64,000 bases of DNA from Terriglobia bacterium (lineage in GTDB: Bacteria > Acidobacteriota > Terriglobia > Bryobacterales > Bryobacteraceae): NCBI GenBank assembly GCA_020073445.1, contig JAIQFE010000002.1:1-64000 (forward strand), in the 5' to 3' direction. A program made the position numbers and the translations under genes. Positions 9,030-17,065 of the stretch are shown here, in pieces. Within the stretch, counting starts at the first letter, position 1, and each line of letters begins with the position of its first letter. The notes under the pieces are model-generated. The model ran no database searches and was not told the origin of the DNA. It was given only the letters and a program-made list of their open reading frames with translations.

Positions 9030-10127
9030 ATGAAGAAGAAGAACGGATTCGCCGGTTCTGCAATGGCCTTGGTTGCCGCGGCTACCGTAGCCGCCATCTT
9101 CGTGATCGCTCCGGTTACCGGCCAGGACGCTCCCCCACCGGGCGGTAAAGGCGGTGGAGGATTCGGCGGTAAAGGCGGTGGAAAGCAAGCTGTCCCGGCC
9201 GGTCCCGTTCCCCGGACGGCTGAAGGCAAGCCCGATATGTCCGGCTTCTGGGGCGGCGTGAATCCGGGCGGAAACGTGAGCATCGAGCCGCAGGCCAGGG
9301 GTGGCGGAGCAGGTAAAGGCAAGGGCGGCCCTCCTCCCGGGGGTGGGCCTCCTGGAGGCGGTCCTGGTGGTCCGGGTGGACCGCCTGTTGCGGGTGGACC
9401 TGGTGGGCCGGGTAGAGGCCCTGGCGGTGGTGGCCCTGGTGGACCTCCTGGAGCCGGTCCTGGTGGACCCGGCGGACCTGGCGGTGGCGGCCGAGCTGCC
9501 CCTGCGAACGCGATCATCGATCCCGCGGATGGCAAGGTTCCCTACACGCCGGAGGCTCGCAAGAAATCCGACGACATCATCGCCAACGGCATGTTCCACG
9601 AGCCGGAACTGCATTGCTTCATGTCCGGCGTTCCGCACAACATGTGGGTCCAGTTCGGCCAGCAGACTCTCCAGACCAAGGATTATGTGGTGTTCAACTG
9701 GGAGTTCATGCACAGCCGCCGGATCATTCCGCTGGACAATCGCCCGCATCAGATCACATCGCCGGCGGTGAAGTTGTTCCAGGGCGAATCGGTCGGCCAC
9801 TGGGAAGGCGACACGCTGGTAGTGGATACGACGAACCAGAACGACAAGACATGGTTCGATACGTCGGGTCACTATAAGCCGCAGGATGTCCATGTGGTGG
9901 AACGCTTCACCATGACGGATTCGAACACCATCGAGTACGAAGCCGACGTCGATTCCAAAGAGTTCACGCAGACTATGAAGGTGAAGGGCCGCCAGACGCG
10001 CGCCAACGCCAACGATCCGAATTACGAGCAGATGGAGTTTGCCTGCATCGAAGGCAACGCCGACCTGCAGCACTACACTGAAGACAAGGGCGGAAAAGCC
10101 AAGAACGTTGGCGCCCGGACGCAGTAA
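9030..10127 (+). CDS. Exported paralogue 2, with Gly/Pro-rich insertion
   Basis: A 365-residue exported protein of unknown function, homologous to its two neighbours (GKPDMSGFWGG, ADGKVPYTPEAR, LHCFMSGVPHNMW, SVGHWEGDTLVVDTTNQN, HVVERFTMTDSNTIEYEAD, FACIEGNADLQHY). Unlike them it carries about 70 residues of Gly/Pro-rich low-complexity sequence between the GFWGG block and the IIDPADGK block. Another Gly/Lys-rich stretch follows the signal peptide. The start has an upstream GGAG. It lies 35 bases after paralogue 1 and 34 bases before paralogue 3, so the three are probably co-transcribed. Confidence 0.82.
   Translation: MKKKNGFAGSAMALVAAATVAAIFVIAPVTGQDAPPPGGKGGGGFGGKGGGKQAVPAGPVPRTAEGKPDMSGFWGGVNPGGNVSIEPQARGGGAGKGKGGPPPGGGPPGGGPGGPGGPPVAGGPGGPGRGPGGGGPGGPPGAGPGGPGGPGGGGRAAPANAIIDPADGKVPYTPEARKKSDDIIANGMFHEPELHCFMSGVPHNMWVQFGQQTLQTKDYVVFNWEFMHSRRIIPLDNRPHQITSPAVKLFQGESVGHWEGDTLVVDTTNQNDKTWFDTSGHYKPQDVHVVERFTMTDSNTIEYEADVDSKEFTQTMKVKGRQTRANANDPNYEQMEFACIEGNADLQHYTEDKGGKAKNVGARTQ
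9301..9510 (+). repeat. Gly/Pro-rich low-complexity repeat inside a CDS
   Basis: A G+C-rich stretch encoding irregular repeats of GPGGPGG, PPGGGP and GRGPGGGGPG, reminiscent of collagen-like triplets but not in strict Gly-X-Y register. It is absent from the two adjacent paralogues, so it is a later expansion within this gene. It also creates a long proline-rich shadow frame on the minus strand that should not be called as a gene. Confidence 0.8.
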
Positions 10128-10130
10128 GCA

Positions 10131-10161
10131 AGAAGTCAGGATTCAGGAGACAGGAGTCAGA
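10131..10161 (+). repeat. Purine-rich AGTCAGGAG-type short tandem repeat
   Basis: Imperfect 7-9 base units of the type AGNAGTCAG, TTCAGGAGA, CAGGAGTCAG fill the gap between two CDS. The last unit supplies the GGAG ribosome binding site of the gene starting at 10162. The same kind of repeat occurs at 28947-28985 and a single unit at 36892-36903. Confidence 0.65.
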
Positions 10162-10956
10162 ATGAGAACGTACCTGTCCGTTTGTGCGAGCTTCATCGCT
10201 GCGGCGGCATTGGCCGTCGGGCAGACGGCCTACAAGGCCCCGCGCACTTCCGAGGGCAAGCCCGATCTCTCGGGAATCTGGTTTACGGAAGCGTTTGCGG
10301 CCGCCTGGGATATCGAAGAGCATCCCACCGTACCCAACATCGTCGGTGGGCCGAGCATCATCATCGATCCTCCGGACAAGAAGATTCCGTATCAGGCGTG
10401 GGGTCCCGCCAAGCGCAAAGACCTGATCGAGAATCACGCCTTCGACGATCCGCAGGCGCACTGTTATCCCTCCGGCATCCCGCGCGTGGCCTACGCGCCG
10501 TTCGGGTTTGAAATCACTCAGGCTCCCGGGGTTGTCGTGATGATGCCGGAGAACTTCCACATGTACCGCATCATCCCCACCAACGATAACAGCCCACGGA
10601 TGCCGGCCAGCATGAAGCTGTTCAATGGCGAATCGCGCGGCCACTGGGAGGGAGAGACGCTGGTGGTGGACGTTACCAATCAGAACGGGCGCACCTGGCT
10701 CGACATGGCCGCGAACTTCACCACTGATACTCTGCACGTGGTGGAGCGCTACACGCGCATCGCCGACGGGACGTTGCACTACGAGGCCACGCTCGACGAT
10801 CCGGCGCTGTACACGCGGCCCTGGACCATGGCCTTCAATATCCGGCGCGAAACCAAGCCGGGTTATGAGGTACTCGAATTCGCCTGCTGGGAAGGCGAGC
10901 GCGATCTGGCGCATTACACCAAAGAAGACGGCGGACCGAAGGGCAAAACAAAATGA
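10162..10956 (+). CDS. Exported paralogue 3 of the GHWEGDTLVV-type family
   Basis: A 264-residue exported protein of unknown function. The signal peptide (MRTYLSVCASFIAAAALAVG) is followed by YKAPRTSEGKPDLSGIWFT, IIIDPPDKKIPYQAWG, AHCYPSGIPRVAY, SRGHWEGETLVVDVTNQN, HVVERYTRIADGTLHYEA, RPWTMAFNI and LEFACWEGERDLAHYT, in the same order as in the two preceding genes. Compared with paralogue 2 it lacks the Gly/Pro insertion. The start at 10162 is set by the signal peptide and an adjacent GGAG; an in-frame ATG far upstream at 10039 lies inside paralogue 2. It ends just before a palindromic repeat element. Confidence 0.83.
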   Translation: MRTYLSVCASFIAAAALAVGQTAYKAPRTSEGKPDLSGIWFTEAFAAAWDIEEHPTVPNIVGGPSIIIDPPDKKIPYQAWGPAKRKDLIENHAFDDPQAHCYPSGIPRVAYAPFGFEITQAPGVVVMMPENFHMYRIIPTNDNSPRMPASMKLFNGESRGHWEGETLVVDVTNQNGRTWLDMAANFTTDTLHVVERYTRIADGTLHYEATLDDPALYTRPWTMAFNIRRETKPGYEVLEFACWEGERDLAHYTKEDGGPKGKTK

Positions 10957-10960
10957 ATCG

Positions 10961-11031
10961 CCGGAGCGCACAGCGCGCGGCGTTGACATACGTACCGTTA
11001 AGGAGATAACGACGCGCTGCGTTGTGCGCGA
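10961..11031 (-). repeat. Dispersed hairpin repeat, copy 1 (conserved arms, variable loop)
   Basis: Read on the minus strand it has a left arm beginning GCGCACAACGCAGCGC and a right arm ending GCGCTGTGCGCTCCGG. The two arms are imperfectly complementary, with a 3-base bulge, around a spacer of about 20 bases. Copy 2 at 47321-47392, in the opposite orientation, has nearly identical arms but an unrelated spacer. The element lies between exported paralogue 3 and the carboxylesterase. Part of its spacer (AAGGAGA, plus strand) may influence translation of the esterase gene. Confidence 0.8.
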
Positions 11032-11039
11032 TCAATAAT

Positions 11040-12617
11040 ATGAATCGACGATTATTCCTTCAGCGTGGGACGGCGGCTGCCGGGCTTGTTGTGGGTGGCC
11101 TGACGAAATCTTTCGGTGCTGAGCCCAAATCGGGTGCAGCCGTCGAGACGTCAGCGGGCAAGATCCGTGGGCTGGTGATCGACAAGGTCAACGCGTTCAA
11201 GGGCATCCCCTATGGGGCTCCTACCTCCGGCTCGCGCCGGTTTTTGCCACCAGTTAAGCCGGAATCTTGGACCGGGGTCAAGGACACGATCGAGTGGGGT
11301 TCTGAAGCGCCGCAGGTCAGCCCGCATACCGAGATCCCCGAAGTGCGCGCCACCATTCCCGCCACCGGCATGAGCGAGGATTGCCTTCGTCTGAACGTCT
11401 GGACGAATGGATTCGGCCGCAACGACAAGCGTCCGGTGATGGTCTGGCTGCACGGCGGCGGGTTCGCCAGTGGCAACGGCAGCTACACGATTTACGACGG
11501 TGCGAATCTCGCACGCAAACGCGACGTGGTCTCGGTCACGATCAACCACCGCCTGAATTCGTTCGGATTCCTGGACCTGCGTGAAATCGGCGGCGAGAAG
11601 TTCGCGCAGGCCTCGAACGCGGGGATGCTGGACGCGATCGCCGCGCTGCAGTGGGTGCACGACAACATCGCGAATTTCGGCGGCGACCCGAACAACGTCA
11701 CCATCTACGGGCAATCCGGCGGGGCGGGGAAAGTCAGCACGCTGCTTGCGATGCCGGGTGCCAAGGGCCTGTTCCACCGCGCGATTATCCAGAGCGGGTC
11801 GAATTTGAAAGGCGTGCCGGCGGATGAGGCGACCAAATCCGCGCGGGCGCTGATGGCCAAGCTCAACGTGAAGACCGCGGAGGATCTTCAAAAAATCCCC
11901 ATAGATCAGTTGATCCAGGCTACGAATGCAACACAAGGTTTGCGGCTGTCTCCCGTGCTGGGTCCGAGCTTGCCGCGCGATCCCTTTTCGCCGGACGCAC
12001 CGGCGATGTCGGTCGATGTCCCGGTGCTGCTGGGAACCGTCGAGACGGAAGTCACGTTCTTCCCCAACACGCAGATGGATCCCATTGACGACGCCGCGCT
12101 GCTCACGCGGGTCAAGCAGGCCGCGCGCGCCGATGACGCGCAGGCCAAACACTTGATCGATCTGTACCGTAAGGGCCGGCCTGGCGTTTCGAACATCGAC
12201 GTCGCGCTGATCTTGGAATCGGACCTGCGTTTCCGCCCTGGGGTAGTGACGGAAGCGGAACTGAAGTCGGCGCAGAAGGCTCCGGTCTACATGTATTACT
12301 TCACGTGGCGGTCTCCTGTACACGACGGGAAGTTGAAGACGTTCCATACGCTCGAGATTCCGTTCGTCACCGACAACGTGGACAACGCGCCTTCTATGAC
12401 CGGAACGGGCGCAGACCGTTACGGTTTACAAGAAAAGATGAGTGCAGCCTGGGCGGCGTTTGCGCGCACCGGGAATCCCAACCACAAGGGTCTGCCCAGC
12501 TGGCCGAAGTTCAACGCCACGCAGCGCGCCACCATGATCTTCAACAACGAGTGCAAGGTGGTCAATGATCCGAACGGCGAGGAGCGGAAGGCTCTGGCGG
12601 CTCTCCGATCGGCGTAG
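11040..12617 (+). CDS. Type-B carboxylesterase with Tat-like signal
   Basis: A 525-residue alpha/beta hydrolase of the carboxylesterase/lipase type B family, about normal length. The N-terminus MNRRLFLQRGTAAAGLVVGG looks like a twin-arginine signal, so periplasmic or secreted. Motifs are EDCLRLNVWTN, oxyanion hole HGGG (about 138-141), nucleophile elbow GQSGG with Ser226 (instead of the usual GESAG), and the catalytic His436 in TFHTLEIPFV; the acidic residue is less certain. The ATG at 11040 gives the Tat motif, while the frame opens 18 bases earlier. Substrate unknown. The 3' end overlaps the convergent DUF6152 gene by 56 bases. Confidence 0.92.
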   Translation: MNRRLFLQRGTAAAGLVVGGLTKSFGAEPKSGAAVETSAGKIRGLVIDKVNAFKGIPYGAPTSGSRRFLPPVKPESWTGVKDTIEWGSEAPQVSPHTEIPEVRATIPATGMSEDCLRLNVWTNGFGRNDKRPVMVWLHGGGFASGNGSYTIYDGANLARKRDVVSVTINHRLNSFGFLDLREIGGEKFAQASNAGMLDAIAALQWVHDNIANFGGDPNNVTIYGQSGGAGKVSTLLAMPGAKGLFHRAIIQSGSNLKGVPADEATKSARALMAKLNVKTAEDLQKIPIDQLIQATNATQGLRLSPVLGPSLPRDPFSPDAPAMSVDVPVLLGTVETEVTFFPNTQMDPIDDAALLTRVKQAARADDAQAKHLIDLYRKGRPGVSNIDVALILESDLRFRPGVVTEAELKSAQKAPVYMYYFTWRSPVHDGKLKTFHTLEIPFVTDNVDNAPSMTGTGADRYGLQEKMSAAWAAFARTGNPNHKGLPSWPKFNATQRATMIFNNECKVVNDPNGEERKALAALRSA

Positions 12618-12963
12618 CGGTTAGTTTCCGGCCGTCCGGAAATTCCACCGTAAAGCACTTCTGCGCGAACACAGCCGGATCCTTGGCCCGCGCTCCCGTG
12701 CAACTGATCTTTTCCCCGGCTTTCAGGCTGTCCTTGGTCCAGCCATAGCGGCGGAGCAAGTTCACGGCCTCAATCTCCAAGCGCCAGTGCTCGACGCCGT
12801 TATCAGTCGCTGAATCCAGTTCGATGTAGGAATGCGGATTCGCCCAGAAGAACTTGGTGACGGTGCCGGAGACCGTGAAGGGGCGGGTCATATCGTACGG
12901 TGCGTTGGAGTGGTGGGCGAATACAGGAACGACACACGCGATCAAAAGGGCCACGGGCTTCAC
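12562..12963 (-). CDS. Second exported DUF6152 protein
   Basis: A 133-residue protein if started at GTG 12963: MKPVALLIACVVPVFA is a good signal peptide, followed directly by HHSNAPYD. It shares with the protein at 7636 the HHS start, the WANPHSYIELD motif and YGWTKDSLKAGEKISCTG. It adds two cysteines (SCTG and QKCF). A longer in-frame version to 13053 exists, but it would bury the signal peptide and overlap the upstream gene. Function unknown. It lies 2 bases after the membrane-protein gene 12966-13565, so the two are probably one operon. Confidence 0.8.
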   Translation of the reverse strand: MKPVALLIACVVPVFAHHSNAPYDMTRPFTVSGTVTKFFWANPHSYIELDSATDNGVEHWRLEIEAVNLLRRYGWTKDSLKAGEKISCTGARAKDPAVFAQKCFTVEFPDGRKLTATPIGEPPEPSAPRRSDH

Positions 12964-12965
12964 TG

Positions 12966-13565
12966 CTAGTATTCTAGCGGGAGCCGGATCATGGTCTGCT
13001 TGTGAAACAGGCAGCCGCCTTGCCCGATGATGACCAGGCTCATCCAACCGCACGGCGGGCCGCTGTGGCCTGTCACGAGGCCCAGTTCGTGGATGTTCGC
13101 AGGCACATGGAAACTACGCCGCGCGGCTACCGATTCGCCGGGTTGCAACAGAACATCCAGCGGGACATTCTCCAGATCGTCTTCCGGATTCGGCGTCGGA
13201 TTGTAGTGCGTGTCGTTTTCGTCGCGCAGGTAGATCCAGGCGCCATTGGCCCGCTGGGTGACGCGTTTCGCTTCGCTTGAAATCCGCAGATCCACGTTGT
13301 AGTTCGTGTCCGCGCGTTTGGCATTTTCGACCGTAAGGCACCAGTCGTCGAAGCACCACGGCGTGCCGGCGGGGATGACTCGCTGCGGCGCGGCGTATGC
13401 CACCGCCACCGAGATTCCCAGGTATACGATTGCACACGCCCACCACACTCCGAGGATCGTAAAGGCGCGAGGCACGTAGCCCCGGATGGCCGCATAGACG
13501 GCTGCGATTAAGGCGACCACGGAGACCAAAAACGATGCCAGAAACACCAAATCGAAGATCGTCAT
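12966..13565 (-). CDS. Hypothetical membrane-anchored protein
   Basis: A 199-residue protein that I do not recognise. Two N-terminal hydrophobic helices (about residues 4-28 and 35-60) are followed by an extracytoplasmic domain with several cysteines (WCFDDWCLTVEN near 70-81, PPCGW and GGCLF near the end) and a central VPLDVLLQPGESVAARRSF segment like an immunoglobulin-type sandwich strand pair. The cysteines could form disulfides. It is followed at once by the DUF6152 gene. A perfect 7-bp palindrome lies just upstream of its start. Confidence 0.75.
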   Translation of the reverse strand: MTIFDLVFLASFLVSVVALIAAVYAAIRGYVPRAFTILGVWWACAIVYLGISVAVAYAAPQRVIPAGTPWCFDDWCLTVENAKRADTNYNVDLRISSEAKRVTQRANGAWIYLRDENDTHYNPTPNPEDDLENVPLDVLLQPGESVAARRSFHVPANIHELGLVTGHSGPPCGWMSLVIIGQGGCLFHKQTMIRLPLEY

Positions 13566-13568
13566 AGT

Positions 13569-13589
13569 GTACTCTGTATCGTAGAGTAC
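13569..13589. promoter_or_regulatory. Operator-like palindrome GTACTCT-N7-AGAGTAC
   Basis: A perfect 7-bp inverted repeat with a 7-base centre starts 4 bases upstream of the ATG of the minus-strand membrane protein gene. Its size and position fit a dimeric repressor operator or an mRNA leader hairpin. No candidate regulator is encoded next to it, so the call is by structure only. Confidence 0.4.
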
Positions 13590-13731
13590 TTCTTGTCGAC
13601 GAGAAACGCAAGAGCCTTGTTAGAATCGGCATGCAGCCACGTTGCAACACTCTCGTGCCGAGCACTATACTTATTGATTGCGCGTTCACGGTGGTACGTT
13701 GTGCGTGCACAGCTCCATGAGGAGGAGTTCC

Positions 13732-16065
13732 ATGAAGATTTCCCGTTCCAAGGTAATGAACGTCGTATTGTCTGCCGGCGTGATTTGCCTGATCGCTCTA
13801 TTCTCGACCTACTCAACCAGCGCCCAGCAGACTAAAGGCAAAGGTAAGGCCGACGGCAAAGTAGCCGTGAATCCCCGGATCAGTTATCCCGGATACATTA
13901 CGGGTACGGTCACCGGCGACAAGGGTCCCGAAGCCGGCGTCTGGGTGATTGCCGAGACCAAGGATCTTCAGACTGGCATGATCAAGACGGTCGTGACCGA
14001 CGACCAGGGGCGCTACATGCTGCCCGATCTTCCGGCTGTCAACTATAAGGTTTGGGTTCGAGGGTATGGAATCGTAGATTCCACGCCGGTCGAGACGAAG
14101 CCGACGACCTCGTCACTGGCTTTGAAAGTGACTTCCGCGAAAACCCCTCAGGAAGCCGCCAAAGTTTATCCGGGCGATTACTGGCTCTCCATGCTGGCTC
14201 CTCCGCCTCCGAGTGCCTTCCCGCGAACTGAACAGGCCTCCAACCGGATGATCGATCAGGACCACTGGATCGATCAGTTGAAGAAGGGCTGCAACTTCTG
14301 CCACCAGCTCGGCAATCCGCTGACGCGTGACGTGCAGCACGTATTTGCCGCCAAGCCTGACCTTCCGAAGACCCATACGGATGCCTGGGAATGGCGTCTG
14401 GGCGTCGGCGTGCGCGGCACGAACATGTACGGCACCATGACCCAGATGGGCAAAGACATCACCTTGAAGGCTCTCGCGGATTGGACCGAATCCATCGAAA
14501 AGGGCGCCCTTCCGCCGGTACCGCCGCGTCCTACCGGGATCGAGCGCAATATCGTCTCCACGCAATGGGATGTAGGCGACGATCATTCCTTCATGCATGA
14601 TGAGATCTCGACCGATAAGAATCACCCCACCGTCAACGGCGGCGGGCCGAACTACGCGGTGAACGCTGGACACGGGGCCTTGGTCATTCTGGATCAGGCG
14701 GACAACAACCAGTACTCCCTCGATATTCCGACGCGCGATTCGAAGGACAAGGTGCCATCGCGGTTCCCGTCGCCGAATCGCCCCTCTTTCTTCTGGGGTA
14801 ACGAGCATCTGTGGGCCAATCCTCCGTACAACCCGGCCGATCCTCACAATCCGATGATGGACAGCAAGGGCCGCGTATGGATTACCTCTAAGATTCGCGG
14901 CAACCAGGAGCCTTCGTGGTGCAGCGATCCGAGCAACAAGTATGCCGAGTGGTTCCCACGGCGCAACAGCGCCCGTCAGGCCTCGGTCTACGATCCCAAG
15001 ACCAAGAAGTTCAGCTTGATCGAAACCTGCTATTCCACGCACCACGTGGTGATCGACAACGATCCGGATGAGACGGTTTACTTCAATGAGCTGAGCGGTC
15101 CGGTCTTCGGATGGATCGATTCCAAAATCTGGGATCAGACGATGGCCGCGACGAACGGCGACGAAAGCAAAGCCGAGCAGGCCGCGGTGGGCTGGTGCGA
15201 ACAGACCGTGGACACTAACGGCGACGGCAAGATCACCAAGCCGTGGAACGTGGTCGGACGCGGCGCGGACCTTGCCGCTCTCTACGGAACCGATACGGCC
15301 GGTGCGGCTCCAGTCGGACGAGCGGGCAAGGACGGTAAGGGCAAAGGCGCAGCGGCTCCCTTCGATCCGAAGCTCGACACTCTGATCAGTTTCTCGCTGT
15401 ACTCGGTGATGCCGAGCCCGGTGGATGATTCGGTCTGGGGCGTCGCGGAGGATTTCCCGGGCTACTTGATCCGGCTGCAGCGCGGCAATAATGCGCCGTC
15501 CAGCTGCAAGACGCAAATCTTCAAGGTGCCTTCGCCGGGCTACGATCCTCGCGGCGTTGACGTCGACAGCAAGGGCGTGGTGTGGACGGGTCTGGCGGCA
15601 ACCAGCCATCTGGCGTCCTTCGATGTCCGGAAGTGCAAGAACCTCACCGGACCGATGAAGGTTGACGGCAGCGATTGTCCGGAAGGCTGGACGCTGTACC
15701 AAACCCCCGGTCCCAAGCTGAAGGGCACCAATGTTCCGGCCGACTTCCACTACTTCAACTGGACGGATTCGCATAACATCATGCAAATGGGGCAAGACAC
15801 TCCATTCTTGACGGGATCGAATTCCGACTCGCTGATCGGGCTGGATGTTGCGACCAAGAAGTGGACCTACTTCCGCATCCCCTATCCGCTCGGTTTCTAC
15901 GCGCGCGGCATGGATGGACGCATCGACGACGCTAATGCGGGGTGGAAGGGCCGTGCGTTGTACTCCAACTACGGCACGCACTTCGTGTGGCACATCGAGG
16001 GCGGAAAAGGAACCAAGGGCAAGCTGGTGAAGTTCCAGATGCGGCCCAATCCACTGGCTCGATAG
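13732..16065 (+). CDS. Exported carboxypeptidase-regulatory / CXXCH / propeller protein
   Basis: A 777-residue exported protein with three parts. After a signal peptide and a Lys/Gly-rich stretch (TKGKGKADGK) comes a carboxypeptidase regulatory-like beta sandwich (about residues 45-130: GYITGTVTGDKGPEAGVWV, DDQGRYMLPDLP). Next is a segment with one haem motif CNFCH (Cys187-His191) and candidate distal Met residues (NMYGTMTQM). The rest, to the end, resembles a virginiamycin-B-lyase-type beta-propeller with repeated DSKGRVWITS, DSKGVVWTGL and LIGLDVATKKW blades. Such fusions are known mainly as hypotheticals in acidobacteria; the substrate is unknown. The start at 13732 has an AGGAGG site; the longer frame to 13678 lacks one. 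A terminator follows. Confidence 0.85.
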   Translation: MKISRSKVMNVVLSAGVICLIALFSTYSTSAQQTKGKGKADGKVAVNPRISYPGYITGTVTGDKGPEAGVWVIAETKDLQTGMIKTVVTDDQGRYMLPDLPAVNYKVWVRGYGIVDSTPVETKPTTSSLALKVTSAKTPQEAAKVYPGDYWLSMLAPPPPSAFPRTEQASNRMIDQDHWIDQLKKGCNFCHQLGNPLTRDVQHVFAAKPDLPKTHTDAWEWRLGVGVRGTNMYGTMTQMGKDITLKALADWTESIEKGALPPVPPRPTGIERNIVSTQWDVGDDHSFMHDEISTDKNHPTVNGGGPNYAVNAGHGALVILDQADNNQYSLDIPTRDSKDKVPSRFPSPNRPSFFWGNEHLWANPPYNPADPHNPMMDSKGRVWITSKIRGNQEPSWCSDPSNKYAEWFPRRNSARQASVYDPKTKKFSLIETCYSTHHVVIDNDPDETVYFNELSGPVFGWIDSKIWDQTMAATNGDESKAEQAAVGWCEQTVDTNGDGKITKPWNVVGRGADLAALYGTDTAGAAPVGRAGKDGKGKGAAAPFDPKLDTLISFSLYSVMPSPVDDSVWGVAEDFPGYLIRLQRGNNAPSSCKTQIFKVPSPGYDPRGVDVDSKGVVWTGLAATSHLASFDVRKCKNLTGPMKVDGSDCPEGWTLYQTPGPKLKGTNVPADFHYFNWTDSHNIMQMGQDTPFLTGSNSDSLIGLDVATKKWTYFRIPYPLGFYARGMDGRIDDANAGWKGRALYSNYGTHFVWHIEGGKGTKGKLVKFQMRPNPLAR

Positions 16066-16081
16066 AGTAGATCTAAAACAA

Positions 16082-16117
16082 GGGGCAGGTCATCCTTACG
16101 GGTGGCCTGCCCCTTTT
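16082..16117 (+). terminator. Rho-independent terminator
   Basis: A 14-bp stem GGGGCAGGTCATCC paired with GGGTGGCCTGCCCC (two G-U pairs), loop TTAC, then TTTT. It lies 16 bases after the stop codon of the 777-residue protein gene and ends that transcript. Confidence 0.85.
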
Positions 16118-16201
16118 GTATTTATGGGGATCGTTCCCCCACCCTGACGGGCGGGGCTTTTCGCAATTCGGTTCAACTCCGCCGGTTACGGCGGGGGCAC
16201 T

Positions 16202-17011
16202 TTATTCAGAGATGCAGCGGAAGCCGATGTTGTAATCGATATCAGTCTTCTCGAAGTGCCTGCGATACGATACGCGGACCAGTCTTGCTTCGTCCCACCA
16301 CCCGCCGCCGCGCAGCTCCACGTATTCCGCGATGCTGGGGCCCGTGGGATTGATGTTTTCCTGGTTGTGCTGGACCCAGTAGAACGTGTGGGTCCACTCC
16401 ACGACGTTGCCGAGCATGTCATACAGGCCGAACGCATTGGGTTTCTTCTTCCCCACAGGGTGAGTGGAAAGCTTGCTGTTTCCGTAATACCAGGCGATGT
16501 CATCCAGATTGCCGTAGCGGCTCCCCGTAGTTCCGGCGCGGGCGGCGTATTCCCACTCGGCTTCGCTCGGGAGTCTTCCTCCGATCGCGGTGCAATACGC
16601 GTCGGCTTCTTCCCAAGAGACGTATTCCACGGGCAGATCGGATCCCTGGAAGATGCTGGGATTGTATCCCATCACATTCTCGAAAGCGGACTGCGGAACT
16701 TCGGTCCGGCTCAGCCAGTATCCCTTGGTCAGGGTCGTCTTGCGGGTGGGAGATTCATCCCCGAAGCATTCCTTGTCGTTGGGTGAACATCCGGCGGTGT
16801 AGTTGCCGGGTGGGATCCAGAGGTAGGTAAGCCCGTCCTTGGGATTCATCTTCGAGTCGCCAAGCTTGGGAGCGGAGGCCGCTTTGGTGGAGGATTTCTG
16901 AAAGCCCACCATGGCGGCTGGCATCATCGCGGCGGCGAGAAGAGCCGTGAATAAGTTGATCTGGACTGGGATCCGCACATGCCTCCAAAACTGCCAATTT
17001 AGCACATGCAT
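16202..17011 (-). CDS. SUMF1/FGE-fold exported protein without FGE active-site cysteines
   Basis: A 269-residue protein with an N-terminal hydrophobic signal and a SUMF1/formylglycine-generating-enzyme C-type-lectin-like domain (about 60-269): GLTYLWIPPGNYTAGC, RKTTLTKGYWLSRTEVP, VEYVSWEEADAYC, GGRLPSEAEWEYAARAG, FGLYDMLGNVVEWT, ELRGGGWWDEARLVRVSYRR and GFRC. True aerobic FGEs carry a Cys pair after the RGGS motif; here that stretch has no Cys, so formylglycine synthesis is unlikely and a binding or structural role is more plausible. It is the last gene of a kinase-FecR-SUMF1 cluster on this strand, 54 bases downstream of the FecR gene. Confidence 0.85.
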   Translation of the reverse strand: MHVLNWQFWRHVRIPVQINLFTALLAAAMMPAAMVGFQKSSTKAASAPKLGDSKMNPKDGLTYLWIPPGNYTAGCSPNDKECFGDESPTRKTTLTKGYWLSRTEVPQSAFENVMGYNPSIFQGSDLPVEYVSWEEADAYCTAIGGRLPSEAEWEYAARAGTTGSRYGNLDDIAWYYGNSKLSTHPVGKKKPNAFGLYDMLGNVVEWTHTFYWVQHNQENINPTGPSIAEYVELRGGGWWDEARLVRVSYRRHFEKTDIDYNIGFRCISE

Positions 17012-17065
17012 GCAGGGATACTGAATCCTTTCGGCACGGGATTCGAGTGTAATTGCGAAGACTGC

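Noticed and set aside
9009-10073. 354-residue minus-strand frame over exported paralogue 2, plus a Pro-rich frame at 9014-9535
   Set aside because: Composition mirrors the Gly/Pro repeats of the plus-strand gene. No ribosome binding site or family motif.
14113-15993. 626-residue minus-strand frame over the 777-residue propeller protein
   Set aside because: Long only because of codon bias in a GC-rich gene; no domain, signal peptide or start context.
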